Assembly (NCBI GenBank): GCA_029582155.1
Contig: CM055908.1
Location: forward strand, 20,127,406-20,191,405
Source: Panopea generosa
Taxonomy: Eukaryota > Mollusca > Bivalvia > Adapedonta > Hiatellidae
DNA: 64,000 nt
Direction of reading: 5' to 3'
Shown here: in pieces, positions 10,773 through 25,700 of the stretch
Layout of the letters: each line of letters begins with the position of its first letter
How positions within the stretch are numbered: the first letter of the stretch is position 1
Translations under genes and position numbers: made by a program
Notes under the pieces: model-generated
The model's input: only the letters and a program-made list of their open reading frames with translations
Databases searched by the model: none
Told to the model about the DNA's origin: nothing

Positions 10773-13700
10773 CTGAAAAATAAATCAACATACTTTCATG
10801 GCTGATATTTTATAAAAGAGAATTGGATAAAATCTGACAAAAACTCATGCAGACTAGACGTTCTGAAAAATAAATCAACATACTTTCATGGCTGATATTT
10901 TATAAAAGAGAATTGGATAAAATCTGACAAAAACTCATGCAGACTAGACGTTCTGAAAAATAAATCAACATATTTTCATAGCTGTATTATGTTGTTTTTT
11001 AGCATCAGGTTCAACTCTTTAAGCTATTATGATGGGGGTCTATCAGGCTCAAGTTTTGCAAAGCACTGTTAGCTTCATGCCATGTAAGGATAATTTTTAG
11101 AATCATGGTATTTTGAGATTTAAATCATTTAAGGTAATAATTGACTGGCAATTGTAATAAAATGTCGTTCTATACTTTTATAACTGATCAACTCTGAATT
11201 TTAAACTTATCAAATATACAAGATTCCACGTAAGATGATGTTGAGCTAACAGAGCTTGGAACAACACAGCCCAAAATATTGTATTCTTGCACACCGGATA
11301 AGGGCCGAGATAAAGTTCTCACGCTTTGACGTTGAGACTCATTTATGACATAACGTAAAAAATATATGACGTAAATCATATGATGTAATGTCTTAAAAGC
11401 GACTGTTGTAAAAAATATAATGATAAAACAAGTTTAAATAATTATTCAATATGTTTGGTATGCAAAAAAAGGAATCATTTATGGCCTTTTCGATTCGGAT
11501 AGAAAATTCCATTCCTTGGGGCAACTGTATTTGCGGGAACGAGGCTGGATGGAATTTTCTATCTAAACCTCAAACCCATGTAGGATTCTTATCCGACACT
11601 AACTAGAATTGTGTGTATACAGGAATTCCCCCCATTATTGACATAAAACAATCGTTTTACTGAAAATTAAGTGGTTGGTTTGTTGTATGGTGTTTAACAT
11701 CGCTTTCAACAATTTTTCAGTTATATCGCGACGGTGTCTACATAAGACAGTATTCTAAGGTATGATACCTCACCGAGTCATATTATCCTGATACCCAGCA
11801 AACCAGACCTAGAACTATCCTCTAAATGCTGAGCATAATGTCTTTGGTATGACTTTCGGGGATCAGACCCTCAACCTTCTGCAGGTGAGGCAGAAACCCT
11901 ACTCCAAGACCATCGATGCACTTGAAAATTAAATGGAAAAAGGGGACGTAACGCCTGTAAAATTTGACAGACATTGACAAACATCAACCTTGACCTGCAT
12001 TTTTTACTTATACAGGTACACACGGAATAATAATTAAATATATAGACTCCTTCAGAAATTATTGATCAGAAACTAATATTCCAGAAGAATGGATGGACAG
12101 AGGTAAGATGTAATGCCCATCACAGTTCTTTGAATGGCTGGTGCATAAAAACAGCATGATCATGATTCATAACAGAAATATAGTATGGAAGGACAAGCAG
12201 GTAACTGACACGTAAATAATTACGCTGATATTTACTCACCCTGTTCCAGACGCTGTGGCCATCTCTATTTCCTTTATAAAACACTGCAGTGGCTTGAATA
12301 TAGCTAGGTAATAGTAAATACATAACTTATCATACAGTTTTATTTTATACAATCTCAAATACTGAGGATTTTTTTCACCTTTAGCTGCGTGCGTTCACTA
12401 GTTATACGGTTATCCCTACATTCCAACCTTTGTTACTCTGCATTAAATAGCAATATCTTGCACAGACATCAAATAAAACCTTAAACACTTTCATACATTA
12501 TTAGTTTATTTTTTCATACATGAAAGAAAAGTTACTTTTATCTGACAAATACATAAAAAATCACACAAACTACTTTTTCTTGAGTAGTTTAAAATGATAA
12601 GGAAGCAGTTAACAATTACGAAATGAGCTCCATTTTCACCTTCCCAAAGAGTAGCCAGAAGACTCAAAAAGAGATAGATGTGTGTCAAAATAATGATATC
12701 AACATATATTTATCAAGATGTCTTGCTTACCTAAGACAATAAGGTCAGGATAAACATTATATTTTGTAGTGAATTTTTTTAACAATTTGCAGCAACGTTA
12801 TCAAATATAATTTTATGTACAAACATTTAGTACATATTTTACTTAATTGTTGATTTCTTCATATATTTGTGAAATATTTGGCATCAAACATGCATTTCAA
12901 AAGTAGGATATTTTTGTAATGACGTCTATTATTTGCGGAAAAAATCTATCATGAGTTCATCCATGTGGGAAAGAAAAATTTCACCCACTGCGTCAAAATA
13001 ACAGCAAGAATAAATATCTAGTGGAATAAGTTAACTAATATTCAAAATGTCTATGTATCTGATTAAACATAATACATATTACAACTGTGAGTTTCAAGGT
13101 CTCTCATTTATAGAAATATAGATTTTACAAAGAATTTTGGGAGTGTTAAAAAACACCATACAGTAATCAATTCAAATATTTTCAAGATTTGTTCATAATG
13201 CAATATAATTTCCAAAAATATCTTTAAGCTGAAACAATAAATGATGTACCTTTAATATTATCCACAGATGGCTTGCAGACAAACACATGTTTCGGTGCGT
13301 CAACATGGATGGATCCTCCTCCAAATAACTCACTCTGAAAGATTTTTTTTTTAATGGGGTTTAACATATTTTTCAACATATTTCATGTTATATATTGCAT
13401 ATCACGTTTGATTGGTGGAGGATGACCTCAGACTGAATCTGAGTAGAACCATCATTCACCCCGAGTAACTGGCAAACTTTCTCACATAAAGTTTTTTGAG
13501 AGAGCAGGACTCAACATACAACCTTAACAGTGAGAGGTATGTGATCTTGAGATGGCACCTTAGACCACACGCCCAAGGAGGACCCTCTCCGAGATATTTA
13601 ATATGCATACTGTAGCAAATTGTATCGGGTCAAAACATCATAGTTAATCATATAAAGAATGACAATAGTAGAAATATATGAAAAAAATTAACATAACCTT

Positions 13701-16700
13701 TGAATTTCGAACAACCATTCAATATGTATGTGGGTCTTCCATGGCTTAGTGGTATAAGGCGCTGTATTTTAATGACCACTTACCTCTCACCACTAAAGTC
13801 ATGGGTTCAAGCCTCACTTGATCCAAAAACCTTATGACAGAAAGTTTGCCAGTTACTTACGGAAGGACAATGATTCTACTCAGATTCATTCCGGGGTCTT
13901 CCTCGACCAATTAAAACTGAATATGCTCATGTGTTGAAAATGGTTTTAAATTACTATGACAGGTTTCCATCTGAATTAAAAACACTAATAAACAATAATA
14001 ATAACAAAAACAGCTACATGTCTTGTTTGCACTGGTTAGAAGCATGTTAGATCCTATCTGTTAACAGATATTTATTTCAGGTGTAACAATGAATTTTAGC
14101 ATTCAAGTACTTACATCAAATTGACGTGTATCTTCAATATAGCTGTTTGTGCTGAGTGCATGTATGGATGCATCAAATCGGAACAAGGACACCTGCAATA
14201 GAAATAACATACAAACATGAAATTTTGTACAATTTTGTAAACGTACAATACAAAATAAGAAGAGAACATCTGCACTGATTGATATACAATTGCACTATAT
14301 TACCAAATAAGTATCTTTGCACAATAACTATTAATGGGTAATGTGTATGATCATTAAAAACTAGTAAGACTAACAATACCAATATACAAGTGTACTATGT
14401 CATAATATAATGTAATACATTCAGTGATTTATTATTGAATTTTAATATTTTTCTAAAACCTTAGGTTTGAAACAAATATGATTGTCCAAGGAGCAATAAC
14501 TGGACATGAAATCATGACAAATTAATAAATGACTCCTACTTATAACCTGAAGTAGTGATATTGGCTCAGTTCTGATCATATTGGCCTTGCCTTTTTCATA
14601 TTGGTCCAGGTCAATTTATATTGGTCGAGTTCAGGTCATATGCAATTAGCATTTTCCTTGATGACAAGTTAAATAAAATTGTACTGTACAGCCATACACT
14701 TATGAAAACTGTACTGCACAGCCATACACTTATGAAAACTGTAGTCAAATCATCAGATTAAAATTCTTGTCCAGGTGTTACAAGTCAATACTTCCTAACT
14801 ATATACATCATGCATGTGTATATTTATATGTATTCATACATCAAGCATATGTATATTTATGTATGTGTGTGTATATATATGCACATGCTGTGATATATAT
14901 ATATATATATCACAGCATGTGCATATTTATGTATTTATATTGAAGCATGTACATATTTATGTATTTATATTCAATCATGTACATATCTATGTATTTATAT
15001 TCAAGCATGTGCATATTTATGTACTTATATTCCATCATGTGCATATTTATATTTAATCATGTACATATTTATGTATTTATATTCAATCAAGTGCATATTT
15101 ATGTATTTGTATTAAAGCATGTACATATTTATATATTTATATTAAAACATGTTCATATTTATATTCAATTATGTGCATATTTATGTATTTATACTAAAGC
15201 ATGTTTATATTTATATTAAAGCATGTACATATTTATGTATTTATATTCAATCATGTACATATTTAAGTATTTATATTAAAGCATGTATATATTTATATAA
15301 AAGCATGTATATATTAGTATTTATATTAAAACATGTGCATATTTATATTCAATCTTGTGCACTTTTATGTATTTATATTAAAACATGTATATATTTATAT
15401 AAAAGCATGTATATATTAGTATTTACATTAAAACATGTGCATATTTATATTCAATCTTGTGCATATTTATGTATTTATATTAAAGCAAGTATATATTTAT
15501 ATTAAATCATGTATATATTTTTGCATTTATATAAAAGCATGTGCATATTTATACTAAAGCATGTGCCTATTTATGTATAATATTTAAGCATGCATATACT
15601 TATGTTATATTTAAGCATGTGTATATATGTATTTGAATATTTAAGCATGTATGTACATGTATTTCTTTTTAAGAATTTATATAAATAAAACAATCTCCAG
15701 GTACCTTTTTATGTTTCTGTGTTTTCTTTTTCGCAAAGTACACGCCAATGTCAAGGTTTGCTTCATCAAAGTTACTTGGCGCTTGTTGTCGGGACTTCTC
15801 TGTGTTCCGAATGTCCAAGTATTCACTCAGGAGTAACTGAATCTACAAATAACATGTAATTGTCAAGTAAGTGTATGCACATGTTACATTTCCATATGTG
15901 TTCTCCATCATCCTTTGTTAATAATGTGGATGCAAGATTACTTATAATAAATATCCCATAAATGATATAAGCGACTATATGTGTATAAAACCAAAAACAA
16001 ATGACACTTTTTTTTTGCATGTTAAGATGCATTAGAGGATTTTCAACCAAATTAAGTATTTCATTTATACATATTAACTTGTATCTATATTTAATGCAAC
16101 ACAACACTATTTTCTACATATACATGTACCAAGTAATATAGGGCATATCCAGTTTTACTGGTATAGGAAGACCTCGGAATGAATACGAGTGGAATCAGCA
16201 TCCTTCTGCAAGGAACCAACAAACTTTCTCATACAAGATGTTTGGACCAAGCTGGATTCAAACCCGTGACTTCAGTGGTGAGAGGTAAGAGGGTGTTAGA
16301 TGCCAGTGCCTTATATCACTTGACCCTTAAGGACCCACTTTATAGCCCATATCTTTCCCCAATTGCAATAAAGCACATATCATATTTACCACAGCCTGTA
16401 TTTTGGACCATACATCTTTCATGTTGTACATATGTTCAGATTTGATGTACACTCCAGCGTTCTGTAATTAACAACAATAATGCATATTTGAAAATGAACA
16501 CTTTATAGTAAATACACAATCAGGATCTAAAACCAGCAAAGTTTGCAACCTAGATCTCTGACTCGGAATATTATTTCTGTTCAATTCAAATCTAAACATT
16601 TAACAAGGTAAAACATCAGTAAAACAAATAATCTCGTTCTAATGAAACTTTTACTGTTAAATTGGATGGATGAAAACATACAAGATTCTACATCCAAGTC

Positions 16701-19700
16701 TCAAGTTAAGGAACCAAAAGTTGATTATTTAGGCCATGTGTTAACAGTCAACTCTACCAGATAATCATCTATCTCCAGTAAGCAGTTTTCTTCTCTCCTA
16801 AAAATATGGCTTTAATCCTGCCTTAAACAGCATGCTACCTTCTAGAGACCACTTTATCTTTATTTGTCATTCTCTCCAATGACAGTGATAGGTCTGATTG
16901 TATTTTCTTAAGTCTAACTCATGATCAGACAAGAACTTATACAAAACAAGAGAATGAAGAAACATTTAAACAAATAACAACATTAAACAATATTCACGTA
17001 TAAAACTCCCAGTCTCAATGCAAGTTAAAACTTTCATATTCAAATCAACCTCCCACTTTGGACAGGGACAGTATTCACCAACCATTCTTAAGAATATTCT
17101 TAGACTTGAACTCAAGAATGCATTTTTAAAAAAGACACTTAGAGATCATTTTTGAGACCAAAAACTTGCTAGCATGTAGGGAGACCCACTATAAAGTCAA
17201 ATAAACTCTCACATCTATTCTATCTGTCATGGTAAACTTTGTATCTAAGGATTTGGATTATCAAACTCATATCTAAGAATATTCTCAAGAATGGGTGGTG
17301 AATACAACCCAAGAAGGATAGTCTTATTTTTATGCCCAGACAATTGGGCACAACTGTGAGTTAATGACTATTAAATCTTGCAAGTTAAGTAGTATTTTGA
17401 ATCCATGCATCATTACAAACCAAACATTTGTTGTTGCATTCCCATATGCATAATAATAGCTGTATATACAATGAAATTATACAAAAACAACAGCAAATAA
17501 TTTAATGTAAAAAAGGCAAATTAATGTGGGTATTGGCAGGAAGCACTTGGAAACAGCCAACACATTAATTAAGATTCTGGAAACAAACAATTCGAATATT
17601 ATTTAGAATGTGAAATATAAAACAGGTTATATGAATATTGACAGGAAAGATTTCAAGTACTCATGCTTAACCCGTTTCCTTGCTGCATTTTTAAAGAAAT
17701 TTATGGCAAACCTCTTCACATAAAGTTTTTAAAACTGAGATTGAACCCATGACATCAGCGGTGAGAGATAAGTGGTCCTGGCCAGAACCTTAGACCACAG
17801 AGGGTCCCTAGTAGAGAGTATGTGATATGTCTTGTACACATCACAATAATCCAGTCAGTATGTTTTATACAAACTGACAATTTATAGACTGAAGCAGCTA
17901 GGAAAAGCGCATAAACAGATGTGCAGCACACTTCATTTATTTTACCTTTTATATCATGCTATTTGTTTGCATGATTCAAACAGTGGAATAGTATCCATTT
18001 ATCTTCATAGCAGGGCACGTTTGTACCAGCAGCCTCGTTCAGTATCTAATTCATTGAGTTTCATTCACAGCATGGAAAGGGTTTTAAGTTGACAAAAAAT
18101 ATAAAAGATATGAAATACCTCCCCAATGCAAAAACATGTGCAGAAATAAAAAACACATGTTTTGAAAAATAAAAATGCAAACAATATTTTATTTCATGAA
18201 ATAAAACATTAATCCTCAACACCAACATGGCAGGAGCAAGTGAGTGATGTATATATGTATGAAGAATTGGCAAACAATTCCTGGTAAGGGTAAGAAAGTT
18301 GAAGTGAAATAAATACTAGTATGCAACTATAAGATTATGTGAATGGAACATATTTAAAACATTTTGGTGATATATATATTGTTGTAGCTTGTTGGGGCGG
18401 GTGGTTTGGGAATTTTAGAATGTAAGGAGAAGGTTGGGCCTTGCCTATACTGTTCATATTAACATGTTTTAAGTATCGTCAATAAAAAGAAATGAAATAA
18501 AAAATTGTGACAAATTAAAAACCAGAGTTACATTCGTTCTTCAAAATGAAAATTTCCTAAATATTAAGTTATCATGTACATGACTCTACACCAATACTTT
18601 AGTTTATGCATAAAACTGTCTATATAGTTAGATGGTAACCATGTGGTATCACGTTTCAGCTTCTGTTCTTCTTCACATTTTTATGATCATTACTGCTGCG
18701 GATCTCTAGTCCTGTGCTGCCTAATCAGGCTTCTGTTTCACCAACATATTTAAGTATATATCTAATTACTTAAACAATTAAATTTAAGAAAATAAGTCAA
18801 GAAATAGTGACTTTAGACTGGTTCCAATAAACTGCAAATGATTTTATAATAAATAAATAACAAGTCAAAGTTGAGTAAAGTATTTACTGCTAAGTAAAAC
18901 TTAAGAAAATGTTGGTGAGACAGGAGCCAGGGATCTTCTTCAACACTACTGACTACTGCCAAGACTCCCTCCAGAATGAATTATCAAGTTGGACAAGTTA
19001 AACTGACTTTAAATCAAATATCTAAAGGATCAATTCGTTAAACATAACAACTGACAACATGAAAATGAACAGGCAGGCAGACAGACAGACAGACAGGCAG
19101 GCTAACAAATGTAATTAAGTTACCTCACTTCTTGCTTGCTATAAGACATCATGTAAACAAATTACAGCATGTAAAATAAGATCAGTGACGTATAAACCGA
19201 GTATTGGCCTGATATAAAACTCATATAGAAGTCTGATATATAACTCATATAGAAAGTCTGATATAACTCATATAGAAGTCTGATATAGCTCATATAGAAA
19301 ATCTGATATATAACTCATATAGAAAGTCTGATACAACTCATATACATGTAGAATATCTGATATATAACTCATATAAAAGTCTGATATATAACTCATATAG
19401 AAGTCTGATATATAACTCATACAGAAGTCTGATATATAACCCATACAAAAGTCTGATATATAACCCATATAGAAGTCTGATATAAAACCCATATAGAAGT
19501 ATGGTATATAACCCATATAGAAGTATGGTATATAACTCATATAGAAGTCTGATATATAACCCATATAGAAGTATGGTATATGACCCATACAGAAGTCTGA
19601 TATATAACCCATACAGAAGTCTGATATATAACCCATATAGATGTCTGATATATAACCCATACAAAAGTCTGATATATAACCCATACAGAAGTCTGATATA

Positions 19701-22700
19701 TAACCCATACAGAAGTATGATATATAACCCATATAGAAGTATGGTATATGACCCATACAGAAGTCTGATATATAACCCATACAGAAGTCTGATATATAAC
19801 CCATATAGATGTCTGATATATAACCCATATAGAAGTATGGTACATGTATATAACCCATACAGAAGTCTGATATATAACCCATACAGAAGTCTGATATACA
19901 TGTATAACCCATACAGAAGTCTGATATATAACCCATACATAAGTATGATATATAACCCATATATAAGTCTGATATATAACCCGTAATAAAGTCTGATATA
20001 TAACCCATATAGAAGTCTGATATAAAACCCATATAGAAGTCTGATATATATAACTCATATAGAAATCTGATACTTACTTTTTTTATAAGTTTTAAATGAA
20101 ACTTCTATATGAGTTAAATATCAAACATTCAATATGATTTATATAAAAGTCTTATTTATAAACTTATATAGATAAACCTCATGTTATATGGTGCATAGAA
20201 TATTCAAACTTTTTAAGCTTTATTTTTTTAACTATCTAATACACTAATGTTACATGTACTTCCATAAAAAAGTTGATATTCATATTAAAATACATGTTTA
20301 TGTAAGATACAATACAAGTTGAAAAAACTTTCACATATGTATGTTTTATGTACATGTATTACTTCATCATGACTGTGGCACACTCTATCAAAGGAATGAC
20401 TAACTGGCAAGTCATGTCCAAAAACAACAAGCATGTTGATCATATATTATTTTCCCTGCCCTTAATATTGTTTCAAGAGTACAAGTGAAGAAAACTGAGT
20501 GTCTTAAAATCTACATACATTACTTTGTATAGACAGACATGGAGCACATGGTTCAATGGCAGAGTACTGAACCAAGGATCGGAAGGTCCTGGGTTTGATC
20601 CTCCGCCATGTCTGTTAGTGATGTCCTTCAGCAAGATATTTTATCCATATATGCTTAGTTCTGGTTCTACTTAGAAAGATTTCGAGAGTGATTTGTCTAC
20701 TTTGTAAGAACTTGTTTCACAATCAAAGTAAAATAAATAAGTTAAAAATATATAGACAGACCCTGTGAATACTGACCACACTGCAGAAATGACAAATGCT
20801 GGGTGATCAAGGCTAACATAGTTGTAATGTATTGTACATGTATACAATGTTTCTGAATTGGTTCTGTAGAAGATCTTGTGAAAATCGACCAGAACAGCAG
20901 AACAGACAGAAGTGAGTAACCTACACTTAAACAATTTTAAATAAAATGGTGGCTGTATAAATATTTTACAGAACAGTGCACAGCTTGAAAAAGTTGAAGA
21001 CAGTGATGAGCTGAAAGAAGTTAGGTGACCAAGGCTTACATACATTTAAAACAATATGTTCAACAATTTTTCAATAGATGGTTTAATGCAACACTGCTAT
21101 ACTTGTGTATTTGTTTATATGTAAATAGAGCAATGAGGCACTGAATGTATTCTTTATAAAGGTCACAAAGCATATGAATTTTATCCCATACCTGAACTGC
21201 GAAAGCAAGCTACCGAAGCCTACACAATTTTAAAAAAAAATAAATTCTGTGTAAATTATATAAAACTGCTGAAGGCATGGTGAAATATGACCAAATAGTA
21301 GATATGACAGAAGCAAACTGACCCAGGCTTATATAACTTTAAACCAATAAATATAATTGATCTGTGTGTACTATACAAAATAACTTAAAGCTTGTGAATG
21401 TTGGCCACAATTATAGCAGAACTGACAGAAGCTGTGTGACCAAGGTTAACATGATATCAAACAATACCTACAATGGTTCTGTGTAGGTTATCCAGAACCA
21501 CCTTGTGAATGTTGGCAACACATCTGAACTGACAGAAGATAATCTCGAGAAGGTCCAGCAGATGTCTCGGCTGATACTGCGTGGATAAATTCTCTCCCTG
21601 ACTCCCCAAACTATAAGGTGGAAGAACAAAACATGGGAAATAATTTACAAATTTATGTACATCACTCACCAACGTACTTAAGATTCACACTTTATTATGA
21701 CCAATATTCACAAAAAATTTTATCTAAAAAAAACTCAGACTCTAACGTAATTAGTTTTTATCTAATTCAAGTACTTATTATAAAAAGAGAATGAAGGAAT
21801 TACAACAAGAATATTACATTTTGTGAAATTGATAATGAATGAATGAATAGGGTTTTACAGTGTACCAACACATTATAGGTTATTCGACGCCAACAGGAAG
21901 GAAGATTCCAGGTTCACTCTACACGTACAAAAACAACAAATTAACATACAGATAAAAAAATACATCAAAAAATGAATATGCAATATGAACCTAGAACCTT
22001 TAATACATGCAGAGTTTCAGCAAATTCTATCATATCACTCAAATTGTCACTTCTTACGACATGCATGAGCCACAGTGATTCTATTCTTGCCATCACTCAT
22101 ATGGCTCCCTGAAACCACACAGGGGTTGATAATTTAACCACAATAGTGAACATGACAAAAAATTATAACATGAACATGACACCCATTCAGAGGATTCCTA
22201 CCCCTCTGCAGAGATCGGCAATTATGTTATTCTTAGCCAGAACCACACGAACTAAAAAGAAAACCTCATATAAGTCTTTGGTACTGTTTGTGAACATAAG
22301 TAACAATAGCTGGCAGAAGACAACAAAGCTTGCTATTTGGATAAAACTCACTACCCATGCAAATATTGAGATTGGAGGCAAACACCAAAACTTAAACGCA
22401 ACTAAACGCAAACCGCAATAATGAACATGACAAAAAATGATAAAATGAACATGACACCATTCTGAGTATTCCTACCCCTCTGCAAAGATCGGCAGTGATT
22501 CTATTCTTAGCAGGAACCACACGGGCTTGTGAAATTGATAGACTGCGCTTAAGTTAACAAGAGCACTGCAAGCAGGTGCAGACATTCGCCTTCATTCATG
22601 TCTACCAAGTAGGTCAAGATCAGTGATGAACTTTTTTAAGAAGATGATGATCTGTTTATAGAATCAATAATATTACTGAAAAACAAAAAAAAAATTAAGA

Positions 22701-25700
22701 AAAAAAACACATTTAAATCCAAGCTAAACAAAAAATCTTTAAGGATTTAGAGCCTAAAGTATGGAAATAAGTATGAAACTTAGATATATGCATGTACATT
22801 GTTTGTATAACGTAATATGAATGCATATATGAAGTTTAGTCACTATAACATAAATAATGTGTTGAGTTGACAAATGGAGATAAAGATCAGCTAAACATAA
22901 AACTTGAACCAGACAATATAAGTCTATTAACTAGTTAATAAGTAGGTCAAGGTCAGTGATGCAAACTTTTTTTAACATGATAGTGATCAGTTTTCAGAAT
23001 CGATATCCATTACTAAAAACAAAAATGATTTAAAAAATTAAACTATAATTATTGCATGTCTGTTAAAAATAAATTAGCAAAATAATTCACCATTAGTATC
23101 TTTTTTCTTGTAATGGATCTATAGTCTTTTAACTTTCTAAGTTCAGTTCTTTTTACACATATAATATATGCATTAACTTCATATCATTGGGCAATATTGA
23201 TACCAGTTCATGAAAATGGATCAATAGTTGCAATAATCTGTTACCTGTCAACCACCTGATGAGATGCCCGGGCTACAATAGCAATCAGCTCTGGGTGCAT
23301 TCTTAACTTGATGGCCTGCAGAAAAGGAATTGTACATCACAGGTAAATGTTGAAAACTAACTTTCATAATATATCCATATATATTTAACTACATGTAATT
23401 GCATTCTTGTATCAGGATAAAACTGACAACCTGAATCAGTGTTATAACACATAAGATAAAATAAATTGCTTTTCAACTTTATTCAAACTAGACAAGTTGC
23501 TAAGGGGCAGACTCGAAATAAACCCGAAACTGAAATATTTGTTTTTGGTAATCACATATTCATGACACACCCTTCAGTCGTGGGCAACAACTAACGAAAT
23601 TTTGAAAGAGATCAGTTCATTGAAGGGACACAAGTTTGATGAATTTTCACTTAAAACAACTTTTGAAAACAACATACATGCATCTACACGATGCAAATAT
23701 GAAATAAATATACTCCCTGTAGATTAGCAGATCCTTGATTTGGTTTCTATATTGGAAAAGGTCATAACTCTTTCATATGGTTCTTTTACCTTACAGCAAT
23801 AAGATGGATCTAGCATGTAACATGTTGTCATGTCATTGCGATCTTTGTGCCAATTTATTTCAAAATCCCTCATTGTACAATACAGTAACAGACAAGACAA
23901 AAAATGTAATTTTCTGTACACATATTTGAGTTTCAAGTGTGACTTTAACTTGAGACCTACAGTCTTGTTCACTACACATCACCAAGTCACGGGCAACAAC
24001 TATGGAAAGTTTGAAAGATATATGTGTAGTAATGAAGGAATTACAGGCTGGAAAAGATTTCTTCTTTAGACAAACCAACAGAAAGATGGACAGATGTTCA
24101 TATAAAATGGTATCTCGGACTTTTGCATGCCCAATAGGTAGCTGTGTGTCTTGTCCAGTGGCCAAATTATTTAGTTTAAATTGTACCCTTCTTTTCATGT
24201 TGTGATATTTGTTCAACTTTTTTTTTGTTTTTTGTTAACTAACTTTGGTTTTAAAATGACCAAAATACATACTGAAAACTGAGCACAATCCCAAAGTGTA
24301 CTATATTCATGAAACTGATATTGCAGAGTGGAATAATCTTTATCTAAAATTTATTCTTAGGTTAAGGCAAATCTTACATAATGGAATTAACTTTACATCT
24401 TATTTTTTATTCATCAATGGAAATTATAAAAGTTGGCATTTCCTATTATCACATGATTGTACAAGTACTAATTTTTAGCATGTGTTTATGAATTTGTATA
24501 ATGTAAATTTGGTATTAAAATAAATGCCACTGCATACCTCTGCAGCCTCAGGTATCTTCCTCAATATAAACAATGACTCTATCAAGGTAGATATATACTT
24601 CTGTGGATCATCTTCAGCATCAATACCATAATCCTCGGACACCTTGGTTTGGGCCTTGATACCCCCTCCTTCCCCTGTTCATAAAATAGGCATACATTAA
24701 AATATATCGGACACCAAGCAAACTTCAGTGGAAATGATGGTTTTCATGTCACTCAGTTCAATTGTAACAGATACTGCAGCACAAAGAAAATGTGACTTTT
24801 GCTGCCCAATAAATCAACCTAAAGGTATGGATATAAAGATATAACAAACAATTCACCAGTACAGGATAAATTATAAATATATGTATTAAAAGTTGGTCAT
24901 AACATTGAAAGGTCTGATGAAACAGTCATTTAAAACTTCCGGATAAGGTGATTTATTCTTTAGTTTCATAAATACATTTTTATTTGCTTCACTGAGATAT
25001 AAAGTTTATCAGGAACATGCACTGCTACCAAAAAGATGGAATTTGTTATTGTGACAAATGTGAAAAAACTGAGGAAATTTGTTTGGAAGAAACAGAGGTG
25101 ACATGACTATTTGACCATTGACTTCTCAGTAGGACTATAACGTTTTACCAACATGACTGAAAGTTGCACTCTGCACATCATATCAATATGGTAAACATTT
25201 GTTACAATCCCTAAAAGTTTATAAAGATATGGAGCAGAAACAAAATACTGTCTATTTGACCTTTGATCTCTTAGTACAACCTAGACTTTGAATTGAAATG
25301 GCTGTAAATTGCGCTCTACACATTCTCATTGTGGCAAAAGTTTGTGCCAAGTATTCAAAAGTCATGAAATGGACATGATTTGTGATGGACAGTGAGATGG
25401 ACAGACAGACATTCAGATGAAAACAAAATATCTTCCACAAAAGTGGGAACGAAACATAATGTAATGTAGTACAGTCATGAAGTTCTTTGCTTTTGCTTTA
25501 TACTTGTTGGTTTAGATGCTGATGCAAATTCCATCATGGCCTTTGCCGAGAGTTCCCCACGTCTTGCTGAGCCCGTTCTCTGTTGCATCACTTTGGAAGA
25601 TGCCACGTAGATCTGTCTGTTTAGTTCCTCAATCAGTATCTCATGCATTCTCTGTAAGACAATTCAATAGATCATATAAAGGTTACACTGTGTCTGCCTA

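Larger units (their letters stand above)
14193..15704. other. EXOC4 intron 13 with minisatellite
   Basis: Bases 14193-14800 are AT-rich without a feature, apart from small direct duplications near 14580-14650 (TATTGG) and 14690-14730 (TGTACTGCACAGCCATACAC). The remainder is the array at 14805-15655. Confidence 0.6.
16462..21471. other. EXOC4 intron 11 (repeat-rich)
   Basis: Between the repeats listed separately (17690-17815, 19075-19105, 19195-20075, 20530-20700) I see no exon-like or RNA-like feature. Bases 20750-21470 carry diverged copies of a ~270-bp motif ('gaatactgaccacactgcag', 'gaatgttggccacaattata') that also resembles part of exon 11 ('gtgaatgttggcaacacat'). Confidence 0.55.
21611..23244. 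other. EXOC4 intron 10
   Basis: Holds the composite retroposon at 21835-22526. The flanks (21611-21820, 22541-23244) show no further feature beyond two short diverged repeats of 'aagtaggtcaagrtcagtga' near 22610 and 22943. Confidence 0.55.

Noticed and set aside
11498-11563. Inverted repeat as a MITE or miRNA precursor
   Set aside because: Only a 15-bp stem with a 36-base loop, and no target duplication or terminal structure.
14814-15505. Repeated His/Tyr/Ile-rich frames
   Set aside because: Artefact of the 30-bp minisatellite.
16390-16452. Shorter version of EXOC4 exon 12 starting at TGTACATC
   Set aside because: It would fit the alternative exon 11 donor but shortens the protein against the family and uses a poor acceptor; the AATTACAG acceptor with the GTAGGT donor fits better.
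19268-20058. Open frames of 161-254 codons on both strands (repeated [16 protein letters not shown])
   Set aside because: They arise from a 24-bp stop-free minisatellite; several overlapping frames are open at once, and there is no start, splice or family evidence.
23724-24216. 79-118 codon frames on both strands
   Set aside because: Intronic, mutually overlapping, and without splice or family support.
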